Positions 8,188 to 17,238 of a DNA stretch of 64,000 bases are shown here, one piece after another (the stretch's first letter is position 1; every line of letters starts with the position of its first letter). The notes below the pieces were generated by a model that saw only the letters and a program-made list of their open reading frames with translations, was not told the origin of the DNA and did no database searches. Position numbers and translations under genes: made by a program. This stretch comes from Pseudomonas yamanorum (GTDB lineage: Bacteria; Pseudomonadota; Gammaproteobacteria; Pseudomonadales; Pseudomonadaceae), in the NCBI RefSeq assembly GCF_013386765.1, contig NZ_JACARE010000027.1:186323-250322 (forward strand), in the 5' to 3' direction.

Positions 8188-10638
8188 ATGACCACGCCCA
8201 TCCCTTGCTACCACTGTGCCCTGCCCGTGCCGCCTGGCAGCCGGTTCACCGCCGTGATCCTCGGCGAGTCCCGCGAGCTGTGCTGCCCGGGCTGCCAGGC
8301 GGTGGCCGAGGCGATTGTCGCCGGTGGCCTGGAAAGCTATTACCAGCACCGCAGTGAAGCCTCGGCCAACCCCGAGGCGCTGCCGGTGCAACTGGTGGAC
8401 GAACTGGCGCTGTATGACCGCGCCGATGTGCAAAAACCCTTCGTACGCCACGACGGCGAGCTGTCGGAAGCCACGCTGTTGATGGAAGGCATCAGCTGCG
8501 CCGCCTGTGGCTGGCTGATCGAAAAACACCTGCGCAACCTGCCCGCCGTGGCCGAGGCGCGCCTGAACCTGTCCAACCACCGCCTGCACGTGCGCTGGGC
8601 CGACGGGCAATTGCCACTGAGCCAACTGCTCGGCGAGTTGCGCCACATCGGCTACGCCGCCCACCCGTATCAAGCCGACCGCGCCGCCGAACAGCTGGCC
8701 AGCGAAAACCGCCTGGCCTTGCGCCAATTGGGCGTGGCCGGGCTGCTGTGGTTCCAGGCGATGATGGCGACGATGGCCACCTGGCCGGAATTCAATATCG
8801 ATCTGAGCCCGGAACTGCACGTGATCCTGCGCTGGGTCGCGATGTTTCTTACAACTCCAATCGTGTTCTACAGCTGCGCACCGTTCTTCAAAGGCGCGAT
8901 GCGTGACCTGCGCACCCGCCACCTGACCATGGATGTTTCGGTGTCGCTGGCCATCGGTGGTGCGTACCTGGCCGGGATCTGGACCGCCATTACCGGCACC
9001 GGGGAGCTGTATTTCGATGCGGTGGGCATGTTTGCCCTGTTCCTGCTGGCCGGGCGCTACCTGGAGCGCCGCGCCCGGGAACGTACGGCGGCGGCCACCG
9101 CACAGTTGGTCAACCTGCTGCCGGCCTCGTGCCTGCGCATGAGTGCCGACGGGCAAAGTGAACGCATCCTGCTCAGCGAGCTGGCCCTGGGCGACCGGGT
9201 ATTGGTACATCCCGGAGCAGTGCTGCCGGCAGACGGCATCATCCTCGATGGCCAGTCGAGCATCGACGAATCCCTGCTGACCGGCGAGTACCTGCCGCAG
9301 CCACGACAGGTCGGCGATGCCGTCACCGCCGGCACCCTCAACGTTGAAGGCGCACTGACCGTCGAAGTCCGTGCCCTGGGCCACGACACGCGCCTGTCGG
9401 CCATCGTGCGCCTGCTGGAGCGCGCCCAGGCAGAGAAACCCCGGCTGGCGGAAATCGCCGATCGCGCCGCCCAATGGTTCCTGCTGTGCTCGTTGATCGC
9501 TGCGGCAGTGATCGGCTTGCTGTGGTGGGAGCTGGATGCATCGCGAGCCTTCTGGATCGTCCTGGCGATGCTGGTTGCGACCTGCCCTTGCGCCCTGTCC
9601 CTGGCCACGCCCACCGCCCTGACGGCGGCCACCGGAACCCTGCACAAACTCGGTCTGCTGCTGACCCGTGGCCACGTGCTGGAAGGCCTGAACCAGATCG
9701 ACACAGTGATTTTCGACAAGACCGGCACCCTCACCGAAGGCCGCCTGGCTTTGCGTGCGATTCGTCCGCTGGGCGTGCTGGGCAGCGACGAATGCCTGAG
9801 CCTTGCCGCCGCGCTGGAACAACGCTCCGAACACCCGATCGCCCGCGCATTTGGCCGTGCACCACTGGCGGCGGACGAGGTGTTCAGCACGCCGGGCCTG
9901 GGCCTGGAAGGACGCGTCGGCAACCGCCAGTTGCGCATTGGCCAGCCGGGGTTTGTCTGCGAACTGAGCGGTTGCGCCCTCCCCGCCTCGCCGAAGGACG
10001 CCGGCCAATGGCTGCTGCTGGGCGATACCGACGGCGTCCTGGCCTGGTTTGTCCTGGAAGACCGCCTGCGCAGCGACGCGCCAGCCTTGCTCGCCGCCTG
10101 CAAGGCCCGCGGCTGGCGCACGCTGCTGCTGTCGGGGGACAGCTCGCCGATGGTCGCCAGTGTCGCTGCGGAACTGGGGATCGACGAAGCCCACGGCGGC
10201 CTGCGCCCCGACGACAAGCTGCACATGCTGCAACAGTTGCACAAGGAAGGCCGCAAGGTGCTGATGCTCGGCGACGGGGTCAACGACGTGCCGGTACTGG
10301 CCGCTGCCGACATCAGCGTGGCCATGGGCTCGGCCACCGACCTGGCCAAGACCAGCGCCGACGCAGTGCTGCTGTCGAACCGTCTGGATGCCCTGGTGCA
10401 AGCCTTCACCCTGGCCCGGCGCACCCGCCGGGTAATCATTGAGAACCTGCTGTGGGCCGGGCTGTACAATGGCCTGATGTTGCCGTTTGCCGCCCTCGGC
10501 TGGATCACCCCGATCTGGGCCGCGATCGGCATGTCCCTCAGTTCGTTGACCGTGGTGCTCAATGCCCTGCGCCTGACTCGCATGCCGAGCACGCCAGCCA
10601 CGAGCCCCGCCCCCGTAACCCGTCCGCTGCCGGCGTGA
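8188..10638 (+). CDS. ccoI: Copper-translocating P1B-type ATPase CcoI (FixI family)
   Basis: An 816-residue P-type ATPase that exports copper across the inner membrane for cbb3 assembly. It has an N-terminal Cys-rich metal-binding region with CHYC-like and CCPGC clusters and an HMA domain with C104-x-x-C107. Further motifs are C466-P-C468 in the transport helix, the phosphorylation motif DKTGT from D510, SEHPIA in the nucleotide domain and GDGVNDVP around 695-702. The long Cys-rich N-terminus is typical of FixI/CcoI rather than CopA. It follows ccoH after a REP element, and ccoS starts 22 nt downstream. Confidence 0.95.
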   Translation: MTTPIPCYHCALPVPPGSRFTAVILGESRELCCPGCQAVAEAIVAGGLESYYQHRSEASANPEALPVQLVDELALYDRADVQKPFVRHDGELSEATLLMEGISCAACGWLIEKHLRNLPAVAEARLNLSNHRLHVRWADGQLPLSQLLGELRHIGYAAHPYQADRAAEQLASENRLALRQLGVAGLLWFQAMMATMATWPEFNIDLSPELHVILRWVAMFLTTPIVFYSCAPFFKGAMRDLRTRHLTMDVSVSLAIGGAYLAGIWTAITGTGELYFDAVGMFALFLLAGRYLERRARERTAAATAQLVNLLPASCLRMSADGQSERILLSELALGDRVLVHPGAVLPADGIILDGQSSIDESLLTGEYLPQPRQVGDAVTAGTLNVEGALTVEVRALGHDTRLSAIVRLLERAQAEKPRLAEIADRAAQWFLLCSLIAAAVIGLLWWELDASRAFWIVLAMLVATCPCALSLATPTALTAATGTLHKLGLLLTRGHVLEGLNQIDTVIFDKTGTLTEGRLALRAIRPLGVLGSDECLSLAAALEQRSEHPIARAFGRAPLAADEVFSTPGLGLEGRVGNRQLRIGQPGFVCELSGCALPASPKDAGQWLLLGDTDGVLAWFVLEDRLRSDAPALLAACKARGWRTLLLSGDSSPMVASVAAELGIDEAHGGLRPDDKLHMLQQLHKEGRKVLMLGDGVNDVPVLAAADISVAMGSATDLAKTSADAVLLSNRLDALVQAFTLARRTRRVIIENLLWAGLYNGLMLPFAALGWITPIWAAIGMSLSSLTVVLNALRLTRMPSTPATSPAPVTRPLPA

Positions 10639-10660
10639 GCCGCCCGGGCATGGAGTGCAG

Positions 10661-10879
10661 ATGCCAGCTCTTTACGTGATGATCCCGGCGGCGCTGTTGA
10701 TCGTGGCTATCGCCATTTGCATCTTCTTCTGGGCGGTGGACAGCGGCCAGTATGACGACCTCGACGGCCCGGCCCACAGCGTGCTGTTCGACGACCAGGA
10801 CCCGAATCACCTGGCCGCCGTCGATGAAGCCAACGGCCCTGAGCAACCGCCCAAGCCGAAAGACCCGCCCCATGCTTGA
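10661..10879 (+). CDS. ccoS: cbb3 oxidase maturation protein CcoS
   Basis: A 72-residue protein with one N-terminal helix, the FFWAVDSGQYDDLDGPAHSVL motif region diagnostic of CcoS, and a proline-rich tail. CcoS is needed for cofactor insertion into CcoN. ATG 10661 is preceded by GGAG with 5-nt spacing; the in-frame GTG at 10655 overlaps that site. It overlaps the next gene by 8 nt. Confidence 0.93.
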   Translation: MPALYVMIPAALLIVAIAICIFFWAVDSGQYDDLDGPAHSVLFDDQDPNHLAAVDEANGPEQPPKPKDPPHA

Positions 10880-11555
10880 ACTCGCGCCCCTGCTGGTCTC
10901 GGCGGTGATCCTCGGCCTGCTGGGCGGCGGCCATTGCCTGGGCATGTGCGGCGGCCTGATGGGCGCGCTGACCCTGGCGATTCCCAAGGAGCAACGCAGC
11001 CGGCGTTTTCGCCTGCTGCTGGCCTACAACCTGGGACGTATCCTCAGCTACGCCACCGCCGGCCTGCTGATCGGCCTCGCCGGCTGGGCGGTGGCCAACA
11101 GCCCGGCGGCGATGTTCATGCGCATCCTCGCCGGGCTGTTGCTGATCTGCATGGGGTTGTACCTGGCCGGCTGGTGGAGCGGCCTGACCCGTATCGAAAG
11201 CCTCGGGCGCGGCCTGTGGCGCCATATCCAGCCGGTTGCCAACCGTTTGTTGCCGGTGTCCAGCCTGCCCCGTGCCTTGCTGCTGGGCGCGCTCTGGGGC
11301 TGGCTGCCATGCGGGTTGGTCTACAGCACCCTGCTGTGGGCGGCCAGCCAGGGCAATGCGCTGGACAGTGCAGTGTTGATGCTCGCCTTCGGCCTCGGCA
11401 CGTGGCCGGTACTGCTGGCCACCGGGCTGGCAGCCGAGCGTGTCACTGCACTGTTGCGCAAACGCAGTGTGCGCATGACCGGTGGGCTGCTGGTGATTGT
11501 GTTTGGCCTATGGACGTTGCCCGGCCCCCACCAGCACTGGCTAATGGGCCACTAG
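10872..11555 (+). CDS. TauE/SafE- or DsbD-like membrane protein of the cco assembly operon
   Basis: A 227-residue polytopic protein starting MLELAPLLVSAV, with a GGGHCLGMCGGLMG motif in the first helix and a WLPCGLVYS motif in a later helix. These paired Cys-containing motifs mark the DsbD-like/UreH-type membrane family often encoded next to ccoS, where a role in copper or thiol handling is assumed. The frame is open upstream from 10752, but that part overlaps ccoS out of frame and is not real. It ends the ccoGHIS transcription unit just before hemN. The transported substrate is unknown. Confidence 0.85.
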   Translation: MLELAPLLVSAVILGLLGGGHCLGMCGGLMGALTLAIPKEQRSRRFRLLLAYNLGRILSYATAGLLIGLAGWAVANSPAAMFMRILAGLLLICMGLYLAGWWSGLTRIESLGRGLWRHIQPVANRLLPVSSLPRALLLGALWGWLPCGLVYSTLLWAASQGNALDSAVLMLAFGLGTWPVLLATGLAAERVTALLRKRSVRMTGGLLVIVFGLWTLPGPHQHWLMGH

Positions 11556-11584
11556 ATCGCCATGTGGCATAGCGCCGCTCCCCG

Positions 11585-11598
11585 TTGATGCAAATCAA
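11585..11598 (+). promoter_or_regulatory. Perfect Anr box upstream of hemN
   Basis: TTGAT-GCAA-ATCAA matches the FNR/Anr consensus exactly and lies 61 nt before the hemN start, a plausible activation position. Oxygen-independent haem synthesis is a known Anr-regulated function. Confidence 0.88.
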
Positions 11599-11658
11599 GA
11601 TGGCCCCTGCACCCAGCCCCTAGACTCGGCCCACTAGCCTATCCGGGGGAACGCCCGC

Positions 11659-13041
11659 ATGCTCGACGCCATTCGTTGGGACACTGATCTGGTTCACCGC
11701 TACGACCTGGCGGGGCCGCGCTACACCTCGTACCCCACCGCCGTACAATTCGACAGCCAGGTCGGCACCTTCGACCTGCTCCACGCCCTGCGCGACAGTC
11801 GCAAGGCCGTCCGGCCACTGTCGCTGTATGTGCATGTGCCGTTCTGCGCGAATATTTGCTACTACTGCGCCTGCAACAAGGTCATCACCAAGGACCGAGG
11901 GCGGGCTCACGCGTACCTGCAACGCCTGGAGCAGGAGATCCAACTGGTGGCCTGCCACCTCGACCCGAAACAGCCGGTGGAGCAGCTGCATTTTGGCGGC
12001 GGCACCCCGACTTTTCTCAGCCACGATGAATTGCGCCAGGTCATGGCCCGGCTGCGCCAGCACTTCAACCTGCTGGACGATGATTCCGGCGACTACGGGA
12101 TTGAAATCGACCCGCGGGAAGCCGACTGGGCGACCATGGGCCTGCTGCGGGAGCTGGGTTTCAACCGCGTCAGCATCGGCGTGCAGGACCTCGACCCCGA
12201 CGTGCAGCGGGCAGTGAACCGCCTGCAAAGCCTGGAAGAAACCCGGGCGGTGATCGACGCGGCGCGCACCCTGCAATTTCGTTCGATCAATATCGACCTG
12301 ATCTACGGCCTGCCCAAGCAATCGCCGCTGAACTTCGCCCGCACGGTGGAGGAAGTGATCAAGCTGCAACCGGATCGCCTGTCGGTGTTCAACTACGCGC
12401 ACCTGCCGGAACGGTTCATGCCCCAGCGACGGATCAATACCGAGGACCTGCCGTCACCGGCCGAAAAGCTGTTGATGCTGCAAACCACCATCGAACAATT
12501 GACCAACGCCGGCTACCGCTACATCGGCATGGACCACTTCGCCCTGCCGGATGACGAGTTGGCCATCGCCCAGGAAGAAGGCACGCTGCAACGCAACTTC
12601 CAGGGCTACACCACTCACGGGCATTGCGACTTGATCGGGCTTGGGGTGTCGGCGATCAGCCAGATTGGCGACCTGTACTGCCAGAACAGCAGCGACCTGA
12701 ATCACTACCAGAACGCCCTGGCCGGCGCACAACTGGCCACCAGCCGTGGGTTGTTGTGCACTACCGATGACCGGTTGCGACGGGCAGTGATTCAGCAGTT
12801 GATTTGCACCTTTAACCTGGCCTTCGAGCCGATTGAACAGGCTTTCAACATTGATTTTCGCGGCTACTTCGATGAGCCCTGGCCACAACTTGTGGCAATG
12901 GCCGAAGACGGGCTGATCGAGCTCGACCAACAGGGCATCCGGGTTTTACCCGCCGGCCGCCTGCTGGTGCGCTCGGTGTGCATGGTGTTCGACGCCTATC
13001 TGGAGCACCAGAACCGGCAGCGATTTTCGCGAGTGATCTGA
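11659..13041 (+). CDS. hemN: Oxygen-independent coproporphyrinogen III dehydrogenase
   Basis: A 460-residue radical SAM enzyme that decarboxylates coproporphyrinogen III to protoporphyrinogen IX without oxygen, in the cytoplasm. The HemN cluster motif is present: C63-x3-C67-x2-C70-x-C72, within HVPFCANICYYCACN. The GGGTPTFL SAM-binding segment follows. Length matches HemN rather than the shorter HemW. A perfect Anr box lies upstream and anr itself is encoded just downstream, so haem for the cbb3 oxidases is supplied under low oxygen. Confidence 0.97.
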   Translation: MLDAIRWDTDLVHRYDLAGPRYTSYPTAVQFDSQVGTFDLLHALRDSRKAVRPLSLYVHVPFCANICYYCACNKVITKDRGRAHAYLQRLEQEIQLVACHLDPKQPVEQLHFGGGTPTFLSHDELRQVMARLRQHFNLLDDDSGDYGIEIDPREADWATMGLLRELGFNRVSIGVQDLDPDVQRAVNRLQSLEETRAVIDAARTLQFRSINIDLIYGLPKQSPLNFARTVEEVIKLQPDRLSVFNYAHLPERFMPQRRINTEDLPSPAEKLLMLQTTIEQLTNAGYRYIGMDHFALPDDELAIAQEEGTLQRNFQGYTTHGHCDLIGLGVSAISQIGDLYCQNSSDLNHYQNALAGAQLATSRGLLCTTDDRLRRAVIQQLICTFNLAFEPIEQAFNIDFRGYFDEPWPQLVAMAEDGLIELDQQGIRVLPAGRLLVRSVCMVFDAYLEHQNRQRFSRVI

Positions 13042-13048
13042 CCCTGTA

Positions 13049-13525
13049 CTACTTCGCCAGCAGGGCCATTGCTTCCATCTGCGACTCCGGCGACTCGTCT
13101 TTCAAGGACTTGGTCAACTGCGACTGGGCCATCATCAAGCCGGACTGCAACGACGCTACATCACTCTGCAAGGAGGCTACCTTGGCCCGGCGAGCCTGGG
13201 GGCTCATGGAGGTGTCAGCCATGGCAGCAGAGAGCTGGGCCTGCTTCTCGGCGAGCTGCTTTCTCAGCTCACGGATCATTTTCAACAGCTGCTTGATGTT
13301 CTCTTTCAGGTTGCTGTCGTCGATGTCCTTGTTGGAGTTGGTGCTGGCTTTGGCAGCTTTCAGCCCCGCCCCTGAAATGTCTACGACTAAACCCTGGGGT
13401 TTGGTGCCAGCCGCCGAATCCGTAGCAGACGCTTTGTCTTTATCGTCTACAGCGGTGTCTTTTTTGGCATCCGGCACGTTTAGAGAAGAAACAATGGCAG
13501 GGTTGTTTGCGCCAATGGAAAGCAT
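13049..13525 (-). CDS. Conserved hypothetical protein with coiled coil
   Basis: A 158-residue acidic/polar protein starting MLSIGANNPAIV. Residues 1-70 are low-complexity and rich in Asp, Lys, Ala and Ser. Residues about 70-158 form a probable coiled coil (LKENIKQLLKMIRELRKQLAEKQAQL and a later leucine-rich heptad stretch). ATG 13525 is preceded by GGAGG with good spacing, so the open frame up to 13624 is not used. There is no signal peptide or known domain that I recognise. It lies convergent to hemN, only 7 nt from its stop, and divergent from anr. Function unknown. Confidence 0.8.
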   Translation of the reverse strand: MLSIGANNPAIVSSLNVPDAKKDTAVDDKDKASATDSAAGTKPQGLVVDISGAGLKAAKASTNSNKDIDDSNLKENIKQLLKMIRELRKQLAEKQAQLSAAMADTSMSPQARRAKVASLQSDVASLQSGLMMAQSQLTKSLKDESPESQMEAMALLAK

Positions 13526-13679
13526 GATCTGAGCCTCCGGCTCCTGGAGTGACAACCTTGTATCGGCCTCGATACAACTTCCTTTATGCCGTTGCTGCTT
13601 TTTTGTACACGCTGGCCTGATCATCCCCCAGTGCGGTACCCTTACGTCTTATGTGTGTTTTCCCACAAGGATTTAAGAA

Positions 13680-14414
13680 ATGTCCGAGCCAGTTAAACTG
13701 CGCGCTCATAGCCAGGCTCATTGCAAGGATTGCAGCCTGGCCCCCCTCTGCCTGCCACTTTCGTTGAATCTGGAAGACATGGAAGCGCTGGACGAGATCG
13801 TTAAACGCGGTCGCCCACTGAAGAAAGGCGAGTTCCTGTTTCGCCAGGGCGACAAGTTTGATTCCGTTTATGCAGTACGCTCGGGCGCGTTGAAAACCTT
13901 CAGCCTGAGCGATGGCGGCGAAGAACAGATCACCGGTTTCCACCTGCCCAGCGAGCTGGTCGGGCTGTCGGGCATGGACACCGAGATTCACCCGGTGTCG
14001 GCCCAGGCCCTGGAAACCACCTCGGTGTGTGAAATCCCGTTCGAACGTTTGGATGAACTGGCCCTGCAATTGCCACAGTTGCGCCGCCAACTGATGCGCG
14101 TGATGAGCCGGGAAATCCGCGACGACCAGCAGATGATGCTGCTGTTGTCGAAGAAAACCGCCGACGAGCGGATCGCGACTTTCCTGGTCAACCTCTCCGC
14201 GCGTTTCCGCGCCCGGGGTTTCTCGGCCAATCAGTTCCGCCTGAGCATGTCGCGCAACGAAATCGGCAACTACCTGGGCCTGGCGGTGGAAACCGTGTCC
14301 CGCGTCTTCACCCGCTTCCAGCAGAACGAGTTGATTGCGGCTGAAGGCAAGGAAGTGCATATCCTCGACCCGATCCAGCTCTGCGCATTGGCTGGCGGCT
14401 CGCTCGACGGCTGA
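13680..14414 (+). CDS. anr: Oxygen-sensing transcriptional regulator Anr (FNR family)
   Basis: A 244-residue CRP/FNR regulator. The N-terminal cysteines C15, C18 and C24 plus C117 form the oxygen-labile 4Fe-4S site. A cyclic-nucleotide-like beta domain, dimer helix and C-terminal helix-turn-helix (EIGNYLGLAVETVSRVFTRF) follow. The E, S and R of the recognition helix read the TTGAT half-site. In its apo-oxygen state Anr activates cbb3 and hemN genes; boxes occur at 5950 and 11585. It lies between hemN and apt, as in other pseudomonads. I see no Anr box directly upstream of anr itself. Confidence 0.97.
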   Translation: MSEPVKLRAHSQAHCKDCSLAPLCLPLSLNLEDMEALDEIVKRGRPLKKGEFLFRQGDKFDSVYAVRSGALKTFSLSDGGEEQITGFHLPSELVGLSGMDTEIHPVSAQALETTSVCEIPFERLDELALQLPQLRRQLMRVMSREIRDDQQMMLLLSKKTADERIATFLVNLSARFRARGFSANQFRLSMSRNEIGNYLGLAVETVSRVFTRFQQNELIAAEGKEVHILDPIQLCALAGGSLDG

Positions 14415-14425
14415 TCCAGACGCTT

Positions 14426-14451
14426 GCGGCCGAGCCAATCGGCTGGGCCGC
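14426..14451 (+). terminator. Strong hairpin between anr and apt
   Basis: GCGGCC pairs with GGCCGC, and an inner GAGCC/GGCT stem surrounds AATC. There is no following T-run, so termination by it alone is uncertain. A near-consensus -10 (TATACT, 14455-14460) for apt follows directly. Confidence 0.4.
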
Positions 14452-14494
14452 AGGTATACTTCGAGTCCGTTTTCCGCCCCAGGACTCTTCGACG

Positions 14495-15043
14495 ATGGTC
14501 TTCGATTCGTTCGACATCAAATCCCTGATTCGCCCAGTCATCGACTTCCCCAAGCCTGGGGTGATCTTTCGCGACATCACGCCGCTGTTCCAGTCGCCCA
14601 AGGCCTTGCGCCTGGTGGCCGATACCTTCGTGCACCGCTACGTCGAAGCCGAGTTCACACACATCGGCGCGATGGATGCCCGGGGCTTTTTGATCGGTTC
14701 GATCATTGCCTACCAGTTGAACAAACCGCTGATCCTGTTCCGCAAGCAAGGCAAACTGCCGGCTGACGTGCTGGCCGAGGGTTACCAGACCGAGTACGGC
14801 GAAGCGTTCCTGGAAGTGCACGCCGACAGCCTGTGTGAAGGGGATTCGGTGCTGATGTTCGATGACCTGATCGCCACCGGCGGCACGCTGATCGCGGCGG
14901 CCAACCTGGCGCGGCGCATGGGCGCACGGATTTTCGAAGCAGCGGCGATCATTGATCTGCCGGAGCTGGGTGGGTCCCGGCGCCTGGAAGACATGGGTAT
15001 TCCTACGTTCTGCCTGACGCAGTTTGCGCTGACTGATCAGTAA
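14495..15043 (+). CDS. apt: Adenine phosphoribosyltransferase
   Basis: A 182-residue type I phosphoribosyltransferase that salvages adenine with PRPP to AMP in the cytoplasm. The PRPP-binding loop VLMFDDLIATGGTL is present at about residues 118-131, along with FRKQGKLP and the N-terminal IRPVIDFPKPGVIFRDITPL of Apt. The length is standard. It stands alone, downstream of anr and followed by a REPIN. Confidence 0.96.
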   Translation: MVFDSFDIKSLIRPVIDFPKPGVIFRDITPLFQSPKALRLVADTFVHRYVEAEFTHIGAMDARGFLIGSIIAYQLNKPLILFRKQGKLPADVLAEGYQTEYGEAFLEVHADSLCEGDSVLMFDDLIATGGTLIAAANLARRMGARIFEAAAIIDLPELGGSRRLEDMGIPTFCLTQFALTDQ

Positions 15044-15054
15044 GCCGGGACTCG

Positions 15055-15167
15055 TGTGGCGAGGGAGCTTGTGTGGCGAGGGAGCTTGCTCCCGCTGGGC
15101 TGCGTAGCGGCCCCAAGATCTTTGGGAGCGCTGCGCACTCCAGCGGGAGCAAGCTCCCTCGCCACAC
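15055..15167. repeat. REPIN with perfect 28-bp arms and a duplicated end unit
   Basis: Arms 15071-15098 and 15140-15167 are perfect reverse complements. The unit TGTGGCGAGGGAGCTTG is repeated once at 15055-15071 before the left arm. The whole element is nearly the reverse complement of the one at 21962-22056, including its central 40 nt. It is a non-autonomous palindromic repeat; no RAYT transposase gene is in the window. Confidence 0.9.
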
Positions 15168-15193
15168 AAGCCCCCCCGCCACAAAAGCGCTGT

Positions 15194-16342
15194 CTACAAA
15201 CCCATCTGCTTGCTGATGATTTCGTTCATCACCTCCCGAGTCCCGCCACCGATGGACAGGATGCGGTTGTCGCGATACAGCCGCTCCACCAGGTTGCCGC
15301 GCATGTAGCCCTGGCCGCCGAGGATCTGCACAGCGTCGTAGGTCACGCGGTCGGCAGTGTCGGTGGCGAGGTTCTTGGCCATGGAGATTTCCTTGATCAC
15401 ACTCTTGCCAGCGGCCATCTTGGCGGCCTGGCGGTAGGTGAACTCCCGGGAGACCTCCACCGCCGTGGCCATTTCCGCCAGGCGATGCTTGAGTACCTGG
15501 AACTTGCCGATGGGTTTGCCGAAGGCCTCGCGCTGGGCCGCCCATTTCAGGCTCTCCTCAAGGGCCATCTGCGCCGTCATGTTGGCCATCAATGCCAGGG
15601 CCAGCCGTTCGCTCTGGAAGTTGCCCATGATGCAGGCGAAGCCCATGTTCTCGACACCAATCAGGTTTCCTACCGGTACGCGGCAATCGTCGAAGAACAG
15701 CTCGGCAGTGTCCGACGCCCACCAGCCCATTTTCTTAAGTGGCGTACCGGTGGTGAAGCCCGGAGTGTCCTTTTCGATCAACAGCAGGCTGATACCGCCA
15801 AAGCCCGGCCCGCCGGTACGCACCGCCACGGTATAGAAGTCGGCACGCTGGCCGCTGGTGATAAAGGTTTTGCTGCCGCTGACGCGGTAATGGTCGCCGT
15901 CGCGCACGGCGCGGGTTTGCAGGTTGGCGACGTCGGAGCCGCCGCCGGGCTCGGTGACGGCCAGGGCGGCGATCTTCTCTCCGGACAAGACCAGCGGCGC
16001 GACCCAATCGCGCACTTCAGGCCGGGCCCATTTGACGATGGGCGGCAAACCGATATCCAGCGAGCCCAACCCCGCCACCACGCCGCCAGAGCCGCAGCGC
16101 ATCAGCTCTTCGCTGGCGGCGACCTTGGCGAACAGATCACCTTCGTGGCTGCCGCCCAGGGCTTCGGGGTAACCGATGCCCAGGATGCCGGCGGCGCCGG
16201 CCTTGAGGTACAACTCCCGGGGGAAGCTCTCGGCTTCTTCCCACAGCTCGATGCCCGGCAACATCTCGCGCTCGACGAAACGTCGCACGCTGTCGCGAAC
16301 CAATTGGTGACTGGGGTCGAAGTATTCCTGATAAGCAGACAT
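15194..16342 (-). CDS. Acyl-CoA dehydrogenase
   Basis: A 382-residue flavin-dependent acyl-CoA dehydrogenase. The family signatures are clear: AVTEPGGGSDVANL in the middle domain, QAFGKPIGKFQ-like REAFGKPIGKFQVLKHRLA, and the C-terminal QILGGQGYMRGNLVERLYRDNRI segment. It would introduce a 2,3 double bond into an acyl-CoA and pass electrons to ETF. ATG 16342 has GGAG upstream at proper spacing; a TTG two codons earlier is less likely. The Glu base position is not assigned with certainty, and the chain-length preference is unknown. It is monocistronic and flanked by repeats. Confidence 0.93.
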   Translation of the reverse strand: MSAYQEYFDPSHQLVRDSVRRFVEREMLPGIELWEEAESFPRELYLKAGAAGILGIGYPEALGGSHEGDLFAKVAASEELMRCGSGGVVAGLGSLDIGLPPIVKWARPEVRDWVAPLVLSGEKIAALAVTEPGGGSDVANLQTRAVRDGDHYRVSGSKTFITSGQRADFYTVAVRTGGPGFGGISLLLIEKDTPGFTTGTPLKKMGWWASDTAELFFDDCRVPVGNLIGVENMGFACIMGNFQSERLALALMANMTAQMALEESLKWAAQREAFGKPIGKFQVLKHRLAEMATAVEVSREFTYRQAAKMAAGKSVIKEISMAKNLATDTADRVTYDAVQILGGQGYMRGNLVERLYRDNRILSIGGGTREVMNEIISKQMGL

Positions 16343-16448
16343 CGGCAAGCTCCACGGGAAGGTGGAGCGAACTTACCAAGCGCTTGCTTGGTTATCAAGA
16401 TACAAGGCAGAGCCTGACGAAGACTTAGATGAACAGTAGAGATCAAAT

Positions 16449-16533
16449 GTAGGAGCTGGCTTGCCTGCGATAGCATCACCTCGGCTTAACTGAAAGACCG
16501 AGTTGTCTGCATCGCAGGCAAGCCAGCTCCCAC
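16449..16533. repeat. REP palindrome
   Basis: Arms 16449-16471 and 16511-16533 pair with one mismatch. The core is AGCTGGCTTGCCTGCGAT. A further partial copy (CCCAGCTCCCACATG) follows. It lies between recR and the acyl-CoA dehydrogenase gene. Confidence 0.85.
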
Positions 16534-16570
16534 ATCAAGCCCAGCTCCCACATGTCGTTCTGCGGTGTTT

Positions 16571-17173
16571 TTAGAGGGCGATCGGCTTACGTCCGGCAAA
16601 TGAATGCGCCAGGGTTCCGCCATCCACCAGCTCCAGCTCCCCACCCAGCGGCACGCCATGGGCGATACGCGAAGTGATCAGGCCTTTGTTGGTCAGCAAT
16701 TGCGCGATGTAATGGGCTGTCGCTTCACCTTCCACCGTCGGGTTGGTGGCCAGGATCACCTCGACAAAGGTCCCCTGTTCCTCGATCCGCGTCACCAGTT
16801 GCGGAATACCGATAGCCTCCGGCCCCAGCCCGTCCAGCGGCGACAGGTGGCCCTTGAGCACAAAGTAGCGCCCGCGGTAACCGGTCTGCTCCACCGCGTA
16901 CACGTCCATCGGCCCTTCGACCACACACAGCAGCGTGTCGTCGCGGCGAGGGTCGGCGCATTGCGGGCACAGTTCTTCTTCGGTCAAGGTGCGGCACTGG
17001 CGGCAGTGGCCTACCCCTTCCATGGCCTGGCTCAAGGCCTGGGCCAGTCGGGAGCCGCCGCTGCGATCACGCTCCAGCAGTTGCAGCGCCATGCGCTGGG
17101 CGGTTTTCTGGCCCACGCCCGGCAAAGTGCGCAGGGCGTCGATCAGTTGACGAATCAGGGGGCTGAAGCTCAT
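16571..17173 (-). CDS. recR: Recombination mediator protein RecR
   Basis: A 200-residue protein, the standard RecR length. An N-terminal helix-hairpin-helix (LRTLPGVGQKTAQRMALQLL) is followed by a zinc finger with four cysteines (CRQCRTLTEEELCPQC), then a Toprim domain (VVEGPMDVYAVE, LATNPTVEGEATAHY). RecR works with RecO and RecF to load RecA at gaps. In many pseudomonads it directly follows dnaX-ybaB; here an oxidoreductase gene and repeats intervene. Confidence 0.97.
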   Translation of the reverse strand: MSFSPLIRQLIDALRTLPGVGQKTAQRMALQLLERDRSGGSRLAQALSQAMEGVGHCRQCRTLTEEELCPQCADPRRDDTLLCVVEGPMDVYAVEQTGYRGRYFVLKGHLSPLDGLGPEAIGIPQLVTRIEEQGTFVEVILATNPTVEGEATAHYIAQLLTNKGLITSRIAHGVPLGGELELVDGGTLAHSFAGRKPIAL

Positions 17174-17238
17174 GGGGAAAGGTCCGACAAAACAACGAGA
17201 CGCGGTTTATACCCGCGCCCCGGATTAGCGTCAAATGC

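Noticed and set aside
15194..16342. Prophage or genomic island borders near the REP elements
   Set aside because: REP elements occur throughout the window at ordinary gene ends and do not mark island boundaries.
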